NCBI GenBank assembly: GCA_027946555.1
Contig: JAPEVC010000119.1
Coordinates: forward strand, 1-64,000
Origin: Gnomoniopsis sp. IMI 355080
Taxonomy: Eukaryota > Ascomycota > Sordariomycetes > Diaporthales > Gnomoniaceae
Direction of reading: 5' to 3'
DNA length: 64,000 nt
Each line of letters starts with the position of its first letter. The first letter of the stretch is position 1. Below, one piece after another: positions 47,206 to 58,224 of the stretch. The translations under genes were made by a program, and so were the position numbers. Under the pieces are notes generated by a model. It was not told the origin of the DNA. It made no database searches and saw only the letters and a list, made by a program, of their open reading frames with translations.

Positions 47206-47993
47206 TTACTCCTCCTTGGCACCGCCACGGCCGGCACGCTCGGCAGCCTCGACGGCCTTGCGGTCGCTCTCAGGGGCGCCCTGCATGCCGCTCATGAAGC
47301 CAGCGGCGGCCTTGAAGGGTCGCTTGAGATCACCGGAGGCGGGCTTGCCGAGGGCGTGAATCTTGAAGAGGTTGTTCTCGAAGGCGCCCTTGAGCGGGAT
47401 AATGCTCTGGATCAAAAGCGGGTTGGTGTACTTGAAGTAGAGGTGCATGACGCCCATCATGCCCACGCCCATCAGCTGAGATCGGAAAAGCTGCTTGAGC
47501 TGGGCGGTGTCGTAGGCGTGGATGGTGGTGGTAACAAGCTTGCCTTCCTCGGCGGAACCCATGGGGGCTGGCTCGACGTACTTGAGGGTGGTCATGTCTG
47601 TAAGGCGGCACTGTCAGCATTTGAACCTTTTTCACCGACTCGATCCGAGTATCTGTAGTCCAGTTCATCTCACCCTTCTTTCTGTCGATCTGGAGCTTGA
47701 TATAGTAGTAGACGCCCAGGATGATCAGGTTGCTAATGGCGTACAGTGCCCGAACGGCGTTGAGGACATTTGGATCTTCGAAGGGGACTTTCTTGGCCAC
47801 CTGGATCATGCCCAAGATGATCACAATATTGGTGCTAAAGGAGGAGTATTGGGTCAGTATCTTTGCCCAAAACCCTGCAAATGCAGACGGAGAGCCCTGT
47901 CGCGTGCGCCATCATAAGGACGAAGCAAGATGCGCCCAGTCCGGCAGATGCGGGAAAAGAACAGACATACATCTGAGGAGAGAGACCGGCCAT
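47206..47993 (-). CDS. pho88: PHO88/SND3 ER membrane protein, three exons
   Basis: Exons (minus) 47971-47993, 47674-47834 and 47206-47597 give 191 aa; introns are 136 and 76 bp. The first exon codes only seven full residues (MAGLSPQ). Splicing gives QITNIVIILGMIQVAKKVPF, then a membrane segment (ALYAISNLIILGVYYYIKLQI), KKDMTTLKYVEPAPM, and HLYFKYTNPLLIQSIIPLKG. These are the conserved blocks of Pho88. In yeast this is an ER membrane protein first linked to phosphate transport and later named Snd3, part of the SRP-independent route that targets proteins to the ER. The C-terminal tail is charged and variable. Length matches the family. Confidence 0.93.
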
Positions 47994-48493
47994 GTTGACT
48001 GATGCTGTATGTGGGTGTGGAAGTGACTTTGTAGACAGGCGGTCGTCGACGCGATGAAGGGTGGAAAGTGCACAGCTGGTGTCGCGACGATGGAGAATGC
48101 AAAAAGGCGCAAGTCAAATTTGTTGACGGCTTTGTCTGTAGCGAGGTTCCCAGATGCCACCTCAGCGCACGGGTGGCTGAACCTTTGGTGGGTCCAGGTC
48201 CCTGTGACGTGGCCGGATTGGTCACCTTGCCGCAGTCTGGGCTTGTCTGGGGTCTCAGCTAGCTCCGCCTCGGATAAGAGCAGCGATAAGGAATCTCTAC
48301 CTTAATTTAATGTGGAAAATACCTAAGCAGGCGCTTCAGTTTAGTTTTCACCATTACATGGTACCGATAGGGCTTAGGCTTCTAACACATCACAGCCCGC
48401 TTGACACGCCTCACTATGACAGTTACCCATTCATCTGGGGACTGCATAGGTGTTGCACAGCTTTTATCTCCTCAATCTCCTCACCTCACAAAT
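47994..48493. other. Divergent promoter region
   Basis: Between pho88 (minus) and the methyltransferase-like gene (plus). CT-rich just upstream of 48494. Nothing else seen. Confidence 0.6.
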
Positions 48494-49093
48494 ATGGACC
48501 TTGGTCTTCCACCACTGAGCATTGAGCCCAAGCGATACTCAGACTTTTGTCTGAGTATCTCCCTTCCACTCATCCACTCTCTCACTGGCATTTTCACCGA
48601 AGCAGCCAACAAGTCCAACTCCAATCTCATTCTCTCTGTTGGAAGTGGCAGTGGACTCCTTGAGGCTTATCTTCAATCTCACTGGTCAGCAACTCTCAAC
48701 TGCAACCTCTCCGTCCACGGCGTGGAAATCTATTCAGAAGACGATGCTCGCCCCGTCAACCGATATCTCCCGGAGCAATATTGCGACACGGTCAAAGCCA
48801 CCTGGCAGCTTTCGCCAGTTCTTCACGCTGCTGCTGCATTGTTGTTCGTCTACCCACGCGATGTAAAGCTTGTCTCGCGTTATCTAGAAGCTGTACAAGC
48901 TCAGGAGAACAGTCCCTTGCAAGCCGTCGTCTGGCTAGGTCCAAGAGCTGATTTCGACACCTTTGCCGTCTGTCTGCGGGCTATGTCAAATGGCGCTCTA
49001 CAGCACAATGTGGAATTTGGTCCTGTTGAGGTCATTGAGACAAGTGGCTTGGCTGAGTACGAGATGATGGCACTCATCCACAGAGACACCTAG
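48494..49093 (+). CDS. Methyltransferase-like protein (199 aa)
   Basis: Single-exon protein starting MDLGLPPLSIEPKRYSDF. The segment NLILSVGSGSGLLEAYL (about residues 44-60) looks like the glycine-rich SAM-binding loop of class I methyltransferases, and GVEIYSEDD about 25 residues later could be the acidic end of the second strand. The later part (LLFVYPRDVKLVSRYLEAV, LQAVVWLGPRADFDTF) is strand-helix alternation consistent with a Rossmann fold. The fold looks short for a full enzyme. The ATG at 48494 is preferred because a CT-rich leader precedes it; an in-frame ATG at 48416 would add 26 residues. The stop codon lies inside an ACCTAGGT palindrome (49088-49095). Substrate unknown. Confidence 0.6.
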   Translation: MDLGLPPLSIEPKRYSDFCLSISLPLIHSLTGIFTEAANKSNSNLILSVGSGSGLLEAYLQSHWSATLNCNLSVHGVEIYSEDDARPVNRYLPEQYCDTVKATWQLSPVLHAAAALLFVYPRDVKLVSRYLEAVQAQENSPLQAVVWLGPRADFDTFAVCLRAMSNGALQHNVEFGPVEVIETSGLAEYEMMALIHRDT

Positions 49094-50364
49094 GTGCGAT
49101 GTGACCATCGAGGCGAATCACACCGCCTTTCAAACTCGACAACCACAGACTCTTACCGTCCGTCTGTCAACTGTTCAGTAGAATGCCATTGAGGCACTGG
49201 CGCGTGGTTTGAAGAAATAGTGTCGAAAGTCGAAAGAAGACAATGGCACTGTTCCACGGTCAGACTGAAAAAAAGCGTCGAGATTCGGTAAGGCGGTGGC
49301 ATCGTGGAGGATTGCCAGGTGGACGAAGCATGGTAAGGTCTGTTATCAAGTGACTGCACTCTACGGTCTGTTCCTCTTCAACTCCCTAGTAACCCACAGA
49401 CGAGTGTCGTCGTTGCTCACATCACTTTGCGCTTGTCTTATGCAGTCCTTTTTTCACCTCCTTCAGATCAGTCCGTCATTCTGCTGCACGATCGTCCTGT
49501 CGCCTATCCCATCGCGATCTAAGAGAAGCTGTTCGATCTTTACTCAGGTAAGATAGTGATTGGGACTAGCGACCAGCCGGTCGCAATTCGGTCACAGAGA
49601 GTCACGCGGTTTGAGCCTGGACAGAACCACCAGCTCTCGTATACTGCCGCAGTGTTACTCATGACTGCCATACTAACATCAAAAGAAATATTAGAACGGA
49701 TCGCTTGTCCACGGCTCGCTACACTCAGACAGAAAGTCTCGATGCCATTATGACAATTGTTTGTTCCCTGATTCCCACATTGCACGTTCGTACATTGTCC
49801 TTGTGGCTTCAGCCGTGTGGCCAATACATACCTATGTATGTGTAGCACGTACATAAGTTTGGTGCCTTGGAATCTAGATAACACACAGGCATTTTGCCTG
49901 TCGAGTCTGTCCCAGGCCGTTGCTGGGTAGTGAGCCCGAGGACAGTTTGTGGATATTCCGCTATTGAGCGCATAGTCGCGGTGCTATACGGGAAAGCGTA
50001 TTAGTGATTCAGTTCTCCAAGTGGGTCCATAGAGCTCGAGATGCGACGCAAAGTGGGCCTTCTCGCGAGGCCGAGGGATCAGCTCGCGTCACATTGCCTT
50101 ATTCGACACTACAACACCTCGGTGTCCACACATATAGCCCTGGGTCCAGGCAGCTGCCAAATACAATGGAGCACGTTAGACCTATTGAGTTGCGACGTCA
50201 CTCTCTGCTGAGCCTGCTGAGCAATCCCATGGGCTGACAATTTTCCGAACTTCGATTGCATGTATATTTCTCTATCACCAGCTCAACTTTTCTTCCTGCG
50301 TTGCTGCTACTGAGCCCTTCCTACCTCCCACCATAACTCAGCTCCATCGCACAAATCCTTCAAC
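49094..50364. other. Intergenic gap
   Basis: About 1.3 kb with only short ORFs. Likely holds the promoter of the reductase gene. No RNA gene seen. Confidence 0.55.
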
Positions 50365-51568
50365 ATGGCATCCGAAACCATCTCCAGCAAGACACTTGTA
50401 TACAAGCAGGTGCCTGTGGGTCCCATGAAGCCCAACGTGGACATGGTCCTCGAGGACCGTGAGGTGTCTCTCACGCCACCGCCCCGTGGCATGGTGGTCA
50501 AGACCTATACCATAGGCTTTGACCCGCACATGCGCGACCGCATGAAGGGACCAGATTTTCAGAGCTACGTGCCGGGCTATGTTCCCAACGAGCCGATGAA
50601 CACCTTCGCCGTGGCCAAGGTGCTCAAGAGTGACCATCCTAGGTTCCAGGATGGGGACTTGATAGCGGGTGTACTGCCAATTGCGGAGTACGGCGTGATT
50701 CCGGACTGGGTAAGCTTCCAGGTGGTTGGGAGTGGATATTGTTATGATAGCGCTGACAAGCGTTATATAGCTTATCGACGCCAAACCAATGGCTTCGTAC
50801 ATGATTTGGAAGATTGATAACAAGTACAACCTCGACTTGGGTGCCTTCGTTGGCCCCCTCGGTCTCGCGGGCCAGACCGCTTGGGTAAGGCCCAGACCTC
50901 ACACTCCTTCTATCTACTCACGGATAGCCGTATTAACACCCCTCATCTAGAACTCCTTCTATGGCCTCGTCAAGCCTGAGAAAGGCAAGACTATCTGGGT
51001 CAACGCAGCCTCCAGCGCCGTGGGCGAAATAGTCATCCAGCTCGCCAAGAAGGAGGGAATGTACGTCATTGGCAGCGTCAGCTCGGATGATAAAGCAAAG
51101 TACGTCGTGGAGGATCTCGGCGCCGACGCGTGCTTCAACTACACGAAAGAGGCGTGCACCGACGCGCTCAAGAGGTTGGCCCCAGAGGGCCTGGACGTTG
51201 TGTACGAGAACGTCGGCGCAGAGCATTTTGAGGCCGCTATCGATAACATTAAGTGGTTTGGACGCATCATCGTATGCGGTATGGTCGCGGCGTACAACAA
51301 GCCGCCGGAGGAGCAGTACCTCGTCAAGAACTTGTCGGATATCTTCCGGAAGCGTATCTTGATCCAAGGATTCATCTTCTGGGACCATGATATCTATGAG
51401 CCGAATATGGAGAAATTCTGGCAGGAAATGCCAAAGTGGCTTGCGGATGGGTCCATCAAGACACGTACAACGCCATTTGAGGGCATGGAGAATGCGCAGG
51501 AGGCATTTTTGTCGCTATTCAACGGGAAGACGTTTGGAAAGGCTACGCTGAAGGTTGCTGAGCCGTGA
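50365..51568 (+). CDS. Zinc-independent MDR reductase (alkenal/prostaglandin reductase type), three exons
   Basis: Exons 50365-50709, 50771-50884 and 50951-51568 give 358 aa; introns are 61 and 66 bp, all phase 0. The N-terminal GroES-like part includes VVKTYTIGFDPHMRDRM and VPNEPMNTFAVAKVL. The cofactor domain has VNAASSAVGEIVIQLAK (Rossmann loop) and the later ENVGAEHFEAAIDNIKWFGR. The LGLAGQTAW block spans the second splice site. These are marks of the leukotriene B4 dehydrogenase / NADP-dependent alkenal double-bond reductase branch of the medium-chain family, which lacks the zinc ligands. The reaction is probably NADPH-dependent reduction of an activated C=C bond in the cytosol. Substrate is unknown; a link with the terpenoid genes 3 kb to the right is possible but unproven. 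Confidence 0.9.
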
Positions 51569-52739
51569 GGGATGCGTTGTTAGTTGGTGGCATCCTGAGT
51601 GCCTAGCTTGTGAATCTCTCGTAATGTTACGACAGGAAGTCCAAGTATATCGCAATGATACAGAAGTAGCCAATCATAAAAAGCAATGAAAAATATGTTG
51701 CTCAATCAACAGGATCTGAATTATGCGCTCACGGACGGCGCAGGATCCGAACTGGGACAAATCACAGCCGTGCTACTCTCGATAAGCGGCGTGTTGCGGC
51801 CCGGATGGTTGTTTTCAATTGCGTTGCCGCCCGTGGTGTTTGTCCACTTTTTTGGTGGTGTGGGTGAACACAACCTCTCACATCTGCCCGCCACGTTCAC
51901 CTGTATGTGGAACTGCCTGCTAATAGAAGCAGTCGAAAGTAAATCACACCCGATATTTTTCCCGCCTCAGGGGCAAGACGAGGGCCTTGCGACCCTGTGG
52001 GCGTTTGAGGTTATCGCCGTTTTGTGGGACTTTCCAAAATAGGTCGTGTTCCCGGATATCGGTCCTACGATCCTGAGGTCTTCCAAGGTCTAGCAAGTAA
52101 CTTTCTGCTAGTACTCATAGCCCTGGAGGTCAAAAGTGAACGGGTGACAAAAGCAGGCTAGATCATCATCGAATGTTTGAATTCCTGCCGATCATATTGC
52201 ACAGGTATCTAGCTGTCCATTCGTGGTCGTGCGTGGTCAAGAAGTGTAGAGGATAGGAAATATGTGATCCATTCCATGCTAAAGAAATTTTCCCAGCATG
52301 TCCACGGGTGGATGTCAATGGCGAGTGATGCGTCGTCTTGTACCACGGCGTTCCAAAGCCGATGACATTCATCTAAGAGATTCATGGATGTTGGCAAAGA
52401 TGGTATCAGCAGCGCGTGCGGCGTGGTCGCTTGCTCAGTGAGGTTCTTTGAAGACGAAAGTCCTCGTCCCAGCACTGAAAACCAATTGCGCTTGGAGTAT
52501 TGTAAGAGCCTCACCAGCTTCCTGTTTGAGACAGATTTCCTACAAGCAAAAGGGTTCTCCACAAGGTCTTAACAGTTCGGGCTACCTACCCAGCATCTTC
52601 GATTTGTATATACGAGGGCACATCCTCGAGCAAAGTTGAATATGAAAAACACAAGTTCCAATATTTGATCCTTGATTGAAGCTTTGAATTATGAAGAGAA
52701 TTAGAATTTTAGAATAAAGAAGTCATACGGGAGGCTTTG
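51569..52739. other. Intergenic gap
   Basis: Convergent region of about 1.2 kb. No supported gene or repeat. Confidence 0.55.
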
Positions 52740-54029
52740 CTAAGAAGCTTTCCATTTCTCCCCAGAGATCATGGGGTCGATCATTTCGATCAGATATGAC
52801 TTCCCCTTGGCCATCTTGACAAGCCAACTCGGCGCCTGCCAGCCAAATAGTTGCCCTACTCCACCTTGGGTGCCGATCGGTACCAACACAGTATCCTTCA
52901 TCGGCTTAAACTCCTTCTGCTTCAGCACTCCAGTCGATCCGGCACCCATGCCAGGCAACACGGCCAACAGTGATCGCAGAAATCCAGGCTTTTCTGCCTT
53001 CACAACTAGCTGATACTGTGCGGCAATATCTACGCCAATGGACGAGCACACGGTTGGCACCATCGCATCGAGCTCGAAGATCGTGTTCTTGCTCCCTGCT
53101 ACGATATCTCCCAGGGCGTAGATGCCGCTAGCAGTTGCGTCTTTGTTCTCGCTACCCCGAACGCGAAAGTAAGCATCCTTGGTTATCAAACGTCCGGTCT
53201 CGTCCAGCCAATCTTTAGGGAGGAACTGAGAGTTGGGCGCGCCGCCTGTGGCGTCGATGTACATGTCCGCGGTGTGTGTACTGCCATCCGTGAGCGGGAC
53301 TTGCGCGCTCTCCAACTTGGATCGTTCGTTGAAGCTCCTTTCCACGCGGACGTTATGCACAACAGTTACACCTAGCTTCTGTTCAAGGTATGACTGGGCT
53401 TTGGTGCTGGTGTCATGCTTAAAATGAGGAAGCAGTCGAGAACCGCCGGAGAGCAGCGTAATCTTGGCTTGATGGTGAGCAGAAGCGATTTCTCCCGCTG
53501 TCTCGACACCCACGGGACCTCCACCCGCAATCAATATGGTCTTGGACTTGGGCAGCGAGGCTTGCACTGCCTTGAAGGCTTCTGAAGTGAGTTTCTCATC
53601 TCTATGTAGAGTCCATAAGGCCGACGGGGACGTAGTTCCTGTCGAGATGATGAGGGAGTCGTACGCGATGGTTTGCTCCTGTGCTTCCGCGCCTGTGGAT
53701 GCTACGGTGACCGAACGCGCTGAAGGATCAATGCCGGTTGCTGATGCCTGCACGAGTTTGAAGTGGCTAGCAGGATATTGCTTGAAGGCATCAGAGAGCG
53801 GCCTCCACAACTTGCTTTCAGCTAGCAGATTTGGCTGGATAGAGGCACGCGGGCTTGCTGGCTTGAAGAAAAGCTGAGTGTTGGGGGTCACCAGAGTAAT
53901 GTGGAACACTCGTGTCTTGTCGAGCTGCTCAAGGGCTGGGATGACATGGCGGAGAAGGTAATGAGCAGCTCCCAATCCGCCAAAGTTTCCGCCCAAAAGG
54001 ACGATCTCGTGGGATTTGTTGCTCGCCAT
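52740..54029 (-). CDS. AIF/FSP1-like NAD(P)H oxidoreductase (429 aa)
   Basis: Intronless flavoprotein of the pyridine nucleotide-disulfide oxidoreductase fold. The FAD-binding loop is at the N-terminus (IVLLGGNFGGLGAAHYLL, residues about 9-26). The NAD(P)H loop is ILIAGGGPVGVETAGEIA (about 167-184), and the second FAD motif is GIYALGDIVAG (about 308-318). No redox-active CxxC is present, which places it with the AMID/FSP1/NDH-2-like branch rather than thioredoxin reductases. Members reduce quinones with NAD(P)H at membranes. The C-terminus (VKMAKGKSYLIEMIDPMISGEKW) is typical of the fungal group. There is no targeting peptide. It is divergent to the terpene cyclase gene with about 850 bp shared upstream DNA, so co-regulation is possible. 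Confidence 0.88.
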   Translation of the reverse strand: MASNKSHEIVLLGGNFGGLGAAHYLLRHVIPALEQLDKTRVFHITLVTPNTQLFFKPASPRASIQPNLLAESKLWRPLSDAFKQYPASHFKLVQASATGIDPSARSVTVASTGAEAQEQTIAYDSLIISTGTTSPSALWTLHRDEKLTSEAFKAVQASLPKSKTILIAGGGPVGVETAGEIASAHHQAKITLLSGGSRLLPHFKHDTSTKAQSYLEQKLGVTVVHNVRVERSFNERSKLESAQVPLTDGSTHTADMYIDATGGAPNSQFLPKDWLDETGRLITKDAYFRVRGSENKDATASGIYALGDIVAGSKNTIFELDAMVPTVCSSIGVDIAAQYQLVVKAEKPGFLRSLLAVLPGMGAGSTGVLKQKEFKPMKDTVLVPIGTQGGVGQLFGWQAPSWLVKMAKGKSYLIEMIDPMISGEKWKAS

Positions 54030-54879
54030 TGTAAGTTTAGAAGGACAAAGTTATGCCAGAGGAAGAAGTTAAGAGGCGTGGAGCTGTTGGTACAGTCCTT
54101 ATGCATTCTCCCGGGACCTCGGGAGCTTCCAGCACACCCGAGCTTCCCAACTCTCATGTTACACGACATATAGACTTATTGCTGACAACATGATTATTGG
54201 GTCTCGACTCTCGCGCCATGACCCTGGACAGGATTGCATTCGGGTGACATTTCTGCATTGGAAAATCCACGAAAATACCGTAAGCTTACCAATGTTACCA
54301 AGCTGACTGGAATGTACCTAGTTTGGCTGAGACAATCGTACAGTACTTTCGTGCTCGCTTGTGCATCTAGCGCACCATCGTTCAACCTTATGTAACGGTG
54401 CGGCACATGCTGCACGATTTCGTTAGTGAGGATTAGGATTGCATGAGATTTCAGTACTGAATTATGAGCAATCCATTCTCTATTTTCCAATAGATTGATC
54501 CCAAGACATCAATCCTACCACACCTATGATCCCACAAGCTAATGGCTTACCGTATGTGGATGCAGCTCTTACTGTGCTCTGCAATCCTCTTAAGTGCTCA
54601 ATTCACACTGGCTTACATTCGTCATTTGGAATGCAACTTAGGTAGCCCTCTCCTTCTACGACCTCTTCCAGGATCATCATATAAACCTCAACCCAAGCTT
54701 TACTCCTGCCGAATGGTACACATTGCCCGTCTCGCAAGTAAATTGCCCAGTAAAGAGCATCTCGCTCCCAACTTAGAAATATCTGGTGGCAGAATCAATA
54801 GTGAATCCTGTGAAGCTTCACAACCTGTTGTTCCTCTCCCACACTTCTTTTCAATTGTTTTACACATCGGCATAGAATC
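54030..54879. other. Divergent promoter region
   Basis: Shared upstream DNA of the AIF-like and cyclase genes. A TATAAA box for the cyclase is listed separately. An ORF at 54542-54910 overlaps the cyclase start and is not credible. Confidence 0.55.
54680..54685 (+). promoter_or_regulatory. TATAAA box for the terpene cyclase
   Basis: TATAAA 195 bp upstream of the ATG at 54880, in a CT-rich setting. Confidence 0.45.
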
Positions 54880-55797
54880 ATGGACTTCTCGAATTTCCAC
54901 CTGCCACTGAACAAAGTAGACCAGGCAAACCAACCATCATTAGCATACCTCTGGGTGCAAGATGGTTGTATACTTCTAACCGGGACCCTATGGACCATTG
55001 CCTACGTGCTTTACATCGTCCAAGGATTTCGGGATAGATCGTATGGAATGCCGATAGTGGCCTTGTGGGTGCCCTCCCTTTTTCCTTTCCTTTTGTTTTC
55101 TGTGCAAGTTCCTGCAACAGATTCACGTTGACTAATGCTTCACAGGTGTGCAAATATTGGCTGGGAACTGATATACGGCGTATTTTATCCCCTTTCGTAC
55201 GCAGAAACACTGACCTTTGTTCCTTGGTTTCTCATCGACCTGGTCATTGTCTACACAACTCTCAAATATGGCCCCGACAACTGGAAACAATCCCCTCTAG
55301 TGGCAAAGAACATACTTCCCATTCTCTCTCTTGGCTCCTTGTTGTCAGTTACAATGCACTGGGCTTTTATTGCGACGAGTATCTCGGTTGATGAGGCTGC
55401 ATTCTGGTCGGGCTTCGCCTGTCAACTCATGCTCGGGTCATCATCAGTAGCGCAGCTAATGTCGAGGAACAACACTCGTGGCCACTCGTGGACTATATGG
55501 TAAGTCAACAGCGGGTTGTGGATGTGATCGTGAGCTCTCGGTTATGAGATGTTGTTGATACGTTCTCGATTCCCAATGTGTACTGACAAGACGAACGCTA
55601 GGTTATGTCGATGGATCGGATCTTTGTCGGCCATCATGATGTTCTCTTGGAGGTATTGGCACTATCCAAAGGATTATCCGTCAGTTGGCTCTCCATTCGC
55701 GATCTTCGTATTTCTATGCGTCGAACTCGCCGATATAATGTATGCATTCGTATTCGCAAGAGTCAATTACGAAAGAGGTCGGGTAAAGGTGCAGTAG
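54880..55797 (+). CDS. Pyr4/PaxB-type integral membrane terpene cyclase, three exons
   Basis: Exons 54880-55064, 55146-55499 and 55602-55797 give 244 aa; introns are 81 and 102 bp. The length is normal for the Pyr4/PaxB/AndB family. About seven membrane helices are seen (for example GTLWTIAYVLYIVQGF, FVPWFLIDLVIVYTTL, ILPILSLGSLLSV, FAIFVFLCVELADIMYAF). The family signature GMPIVALCANIGWELIYG is rebuilt across intron 1, and HSWTIWLCRWIG across intron 2. The two acidic residues shown to be essential in Pyr4 (Glu63 and Asp218) correspond to Glu69 (GWE) and Asp224 (ELAD); the spacing of 155 is identical. The enzyme should protonate an epoxidised or unsaturated prenyl chain attached to an aromatic core and cyclise it in the ER membrane. 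With the UbiA and flavoprotein genes nearby, it marks a meroterpenoid pathway. Confidence 0.92.
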
Positions 55798-56175
55798 AGT
55801 ATATAGGTTGATTGCCGATTTGTCTAGTCTTAGATATACTAGATATTACAGGAGGGGCTTCCTTACAGAAGTCATTACTCGATCTATCTGTCTACCTAGT
55901 ACTTGAACACTTGGTGGGAATAAAGGGGCTAGAATGGTTTGTCGAATAACTTCTGATATACGCTCATGGGGCTGTTTGCAAGGTTCGTAACCCAATATGT
56001 ATGTGTCACTTGTCAATGTCTTTTTGTTTTCAATGAACAGTCTGCGCAGGCAGTATAGATAGTTTCTCGCTTCCTTTGGTCTCTGTCCCTGAATGAAAAG
56101 TGGGACATCCAGGTCGAAGTCATGATCCAAACTCTCCCGGCCAATGTCTTTGTGTTCCTAGGTGCTGGATCCCGC

Positions 56176-56185
56176 TACCTAGGTA
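56176..56185. repeat. TACCTAGGTA palindrome
   Basis: Perfect intergenic copy of the decamer. Confidence 0.8.
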
Positions 56186-56367
56186 CGAAGAGAAAGGTAC
56201 AGGGAATAAAGAGCTCTTGCCTTGATAAATTCTTGCCCAGGTAGAGACGAGTGACATACAAAGCTTCGAGTGTCTCTACCACTTCGAAAAGACTTCAAAA
56301 ATGGCTGCTACGATGTCCCAGTTACCTTTCACGCACTTCATATCCTCGAGAACCGACATAGCGTCAG

Positions 56368-56377
56368 TACCTAGGTA
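56368..56377. repeat. TACCTAGGTA palindrome
   Basis: Perfect intergenic copy, about 190 bp from the previous one. Confidence 0.8.
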
Positions 56378-56625
56378 CTTAGAAATAATGGTGGCCTTAT
56401 TCTGAGATTTGAGCCAATCTGAGTTGGATCACACTATGTCTGTATTCTATCCAGGTACACTTTCGGAAGAAGCCCCCCCCCCCACCGCCCGTAGCCCCAT
56501 ATTATTGACTAGACACCCTCGAAAGCCTGCAATTTGTGAAGGTGCTCATAGTTCTCATTATTCACAATCCTTTAAGATTGTCAACTTTGTGTCCGCTATC
56601 TTGTCAACTTAGACATTCCCATTTC

Positions 56626-58224
56626 TCAAGCGAGCTGATTCTGAGTGGAAAACTCCCTTTGAACTGCGATCCCATGAGGTGGATGCATTGGTTGCAAGGG
56701 AACCACCCATGTCTCAGCCATAGTGGCTTTCGCATGGTGACCGATAGCCTTCCGGCTGTCTACTAGATTCAGTGTGTCGTCTCCGGACCAAGGAGCGAGC
56801 GTCGCCTGAGAGTCCTTGGTGTCATGGGTGCGCCAGTAGAGAGCTTTCCGGAGTGACGATCCAATATCGGCAAACCTCATATTGACAAGCAATGGTCGCA
56901 TAGTTGGAAGACAAGCGCTTATGACACCGACATTAGCTTCACTGAAATTGAAGTCATTAGCATTCGTATGGGGTTCAAAGGAGTGATGATACGACAAGGG
57001 CTTGCACTTATTGTACCAGCTATTTAATAGAAAAGGACAAGGGACGAGAATCTCTTACATCACAGTCCAGTAGACGGCTGGAGCTCGGCTATCTGGCATT
57101 GATGGTAAATATCTCAATAAAACGTTCCAATACTTTTTCGTAAGTTTTGGGCTCTCACTCACAAGTATAGTCAAGGTCAGTATTTGTTGATAAGACACCA
57201 GGAGCGGACAAGACTGTGCGCGCGATGCCAGCCCCAACCACAAAAGAGCCGAGCATGAAAACGGCACCGAGTTGGGACTTTCGCGCTCTAGACATCTGGA
57301 GCTTCCATATCTGGGGCCATGGCATGGCCAATACAATCACTAGTCCATCACTTTAGTGTCTTCACTTATACACGAGCCTCTTGCGACAGAACATGTGAGT
57401 TGGCCTACCATCGGTGAAGATGTCTGTAAGTACAACGCCCCAGAAGATCTTAGCAATACTGAGACACTTGGTAGAGCCTCCAGGCACCGAGCGCCAGTTT
57501 GATTCGATAGGCAAACAATTCACTGCAGTATGAGTTAATGAGCGCCCAAGAAAAGAATCGGGGAAAGGTCAGAATCATAAGCTTTGCACATACATAGATT
57601 GACAAGAAAGCAGGCCACAGTCCATCCGATTATCAAGACAATCAATACCCATGCTGAAAGACGGAATGGTCTGGAGGTAAAGATCTTTTTGTAGAAGAAG
57701 AGCACACTCAGTTTCGTCAGACCGACTGCTGGAATGCAAATGAATTGCAGGACCCAAAAAGCCTGTCACATGCAAGTGTCTGTCAGAACAACAGAATCAT
57801 GCCATTTGTTCTTGAGTGCAACTTGCCTGGCTTAACGGTATGAACTGTTCCGGATGCACAGGAATACCTCCTGGACCGAGTTGCAGATGGTCGCCTAGAC
57901 CACCCATGTAGACAGCTACATGGAATCAGCAAAATTCAGATATCACGATTGTTCGGTGCCAAAGGAGACTCAATTAACGTACCTGCCAAGGTTGTTGCTG
58001 ACAGGCCATAGCAGAAGATCTATCCAGGGAATTAACTTGACACAATTCAGAAAGAGCAACTATCCTAGGAACATGCTCACCAGAGCCCCGATCACCAAGT
58101 AATCGTCCAGTTCCAAACGAGCCTTCTTCAGGCGACGGGCGTGAAGACGAAGAGCAATTGCAAGAGTTGAGATAATTGGCAGAGAGATCGACACGCCCAC
58201 GACAGTGGGCTTGCGGGATGACAT
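56626..58224 (-). CDS. Fungal rhodopsin-domain seven-helix membrane protein, eight exons
   Basis: Exons (minus): 58081-58224, 57983-58019, 57827-57915, 57594-57762, 57409-57522, 57163-57339, 57059-57092, 56626-56941; 359 aa. Every join keeps frame and rebuilds family blocks: LHARRLKKARLELDDYLVI, FICIPAVGLTKLSVLFFYKK, DVIVLAMPWPQIWKLQM, and YWTVIEANVGVISACLPTMR. These are signatures of the fungal rhodopsin-domain family (PF20684-type), seven-helix plasma-membrane proteins whose function is mostly unknown. The third intron starts with GC (GCAAGT), a rare GC-AG intron. The C-terminal 90 residues are a cytosolic tail. Some members lie in secondary-metabolite clusters, which fits its place between the cyclase and GNAT genes. 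It has no relation to light-sensing rhodopsin. Confidence 0.85.

Larger units (their letters stand above)
55798..56625. other. Intergenic gap with palindromes
   Basis: Convergent region. Holds two TACCTAGGTA copies (56176, 56368) and an 11-base C tract (56473-56483). No gene. Confidence 0.6.

Noticed and set aside
51686..52042. 118-codon plus-strand ORF with hydrophobic stretches
   Set aside because: Lies in a convergent 3' region, lacks a consistent membrane pattern and matches nothing known.
54542..54910. 122-codon ORF with a hydrophobic N-terminus before the terpene cyclase
   Set aside because: It overlaps the cyclase start and its promoter box, and its later part is unlike any protein.
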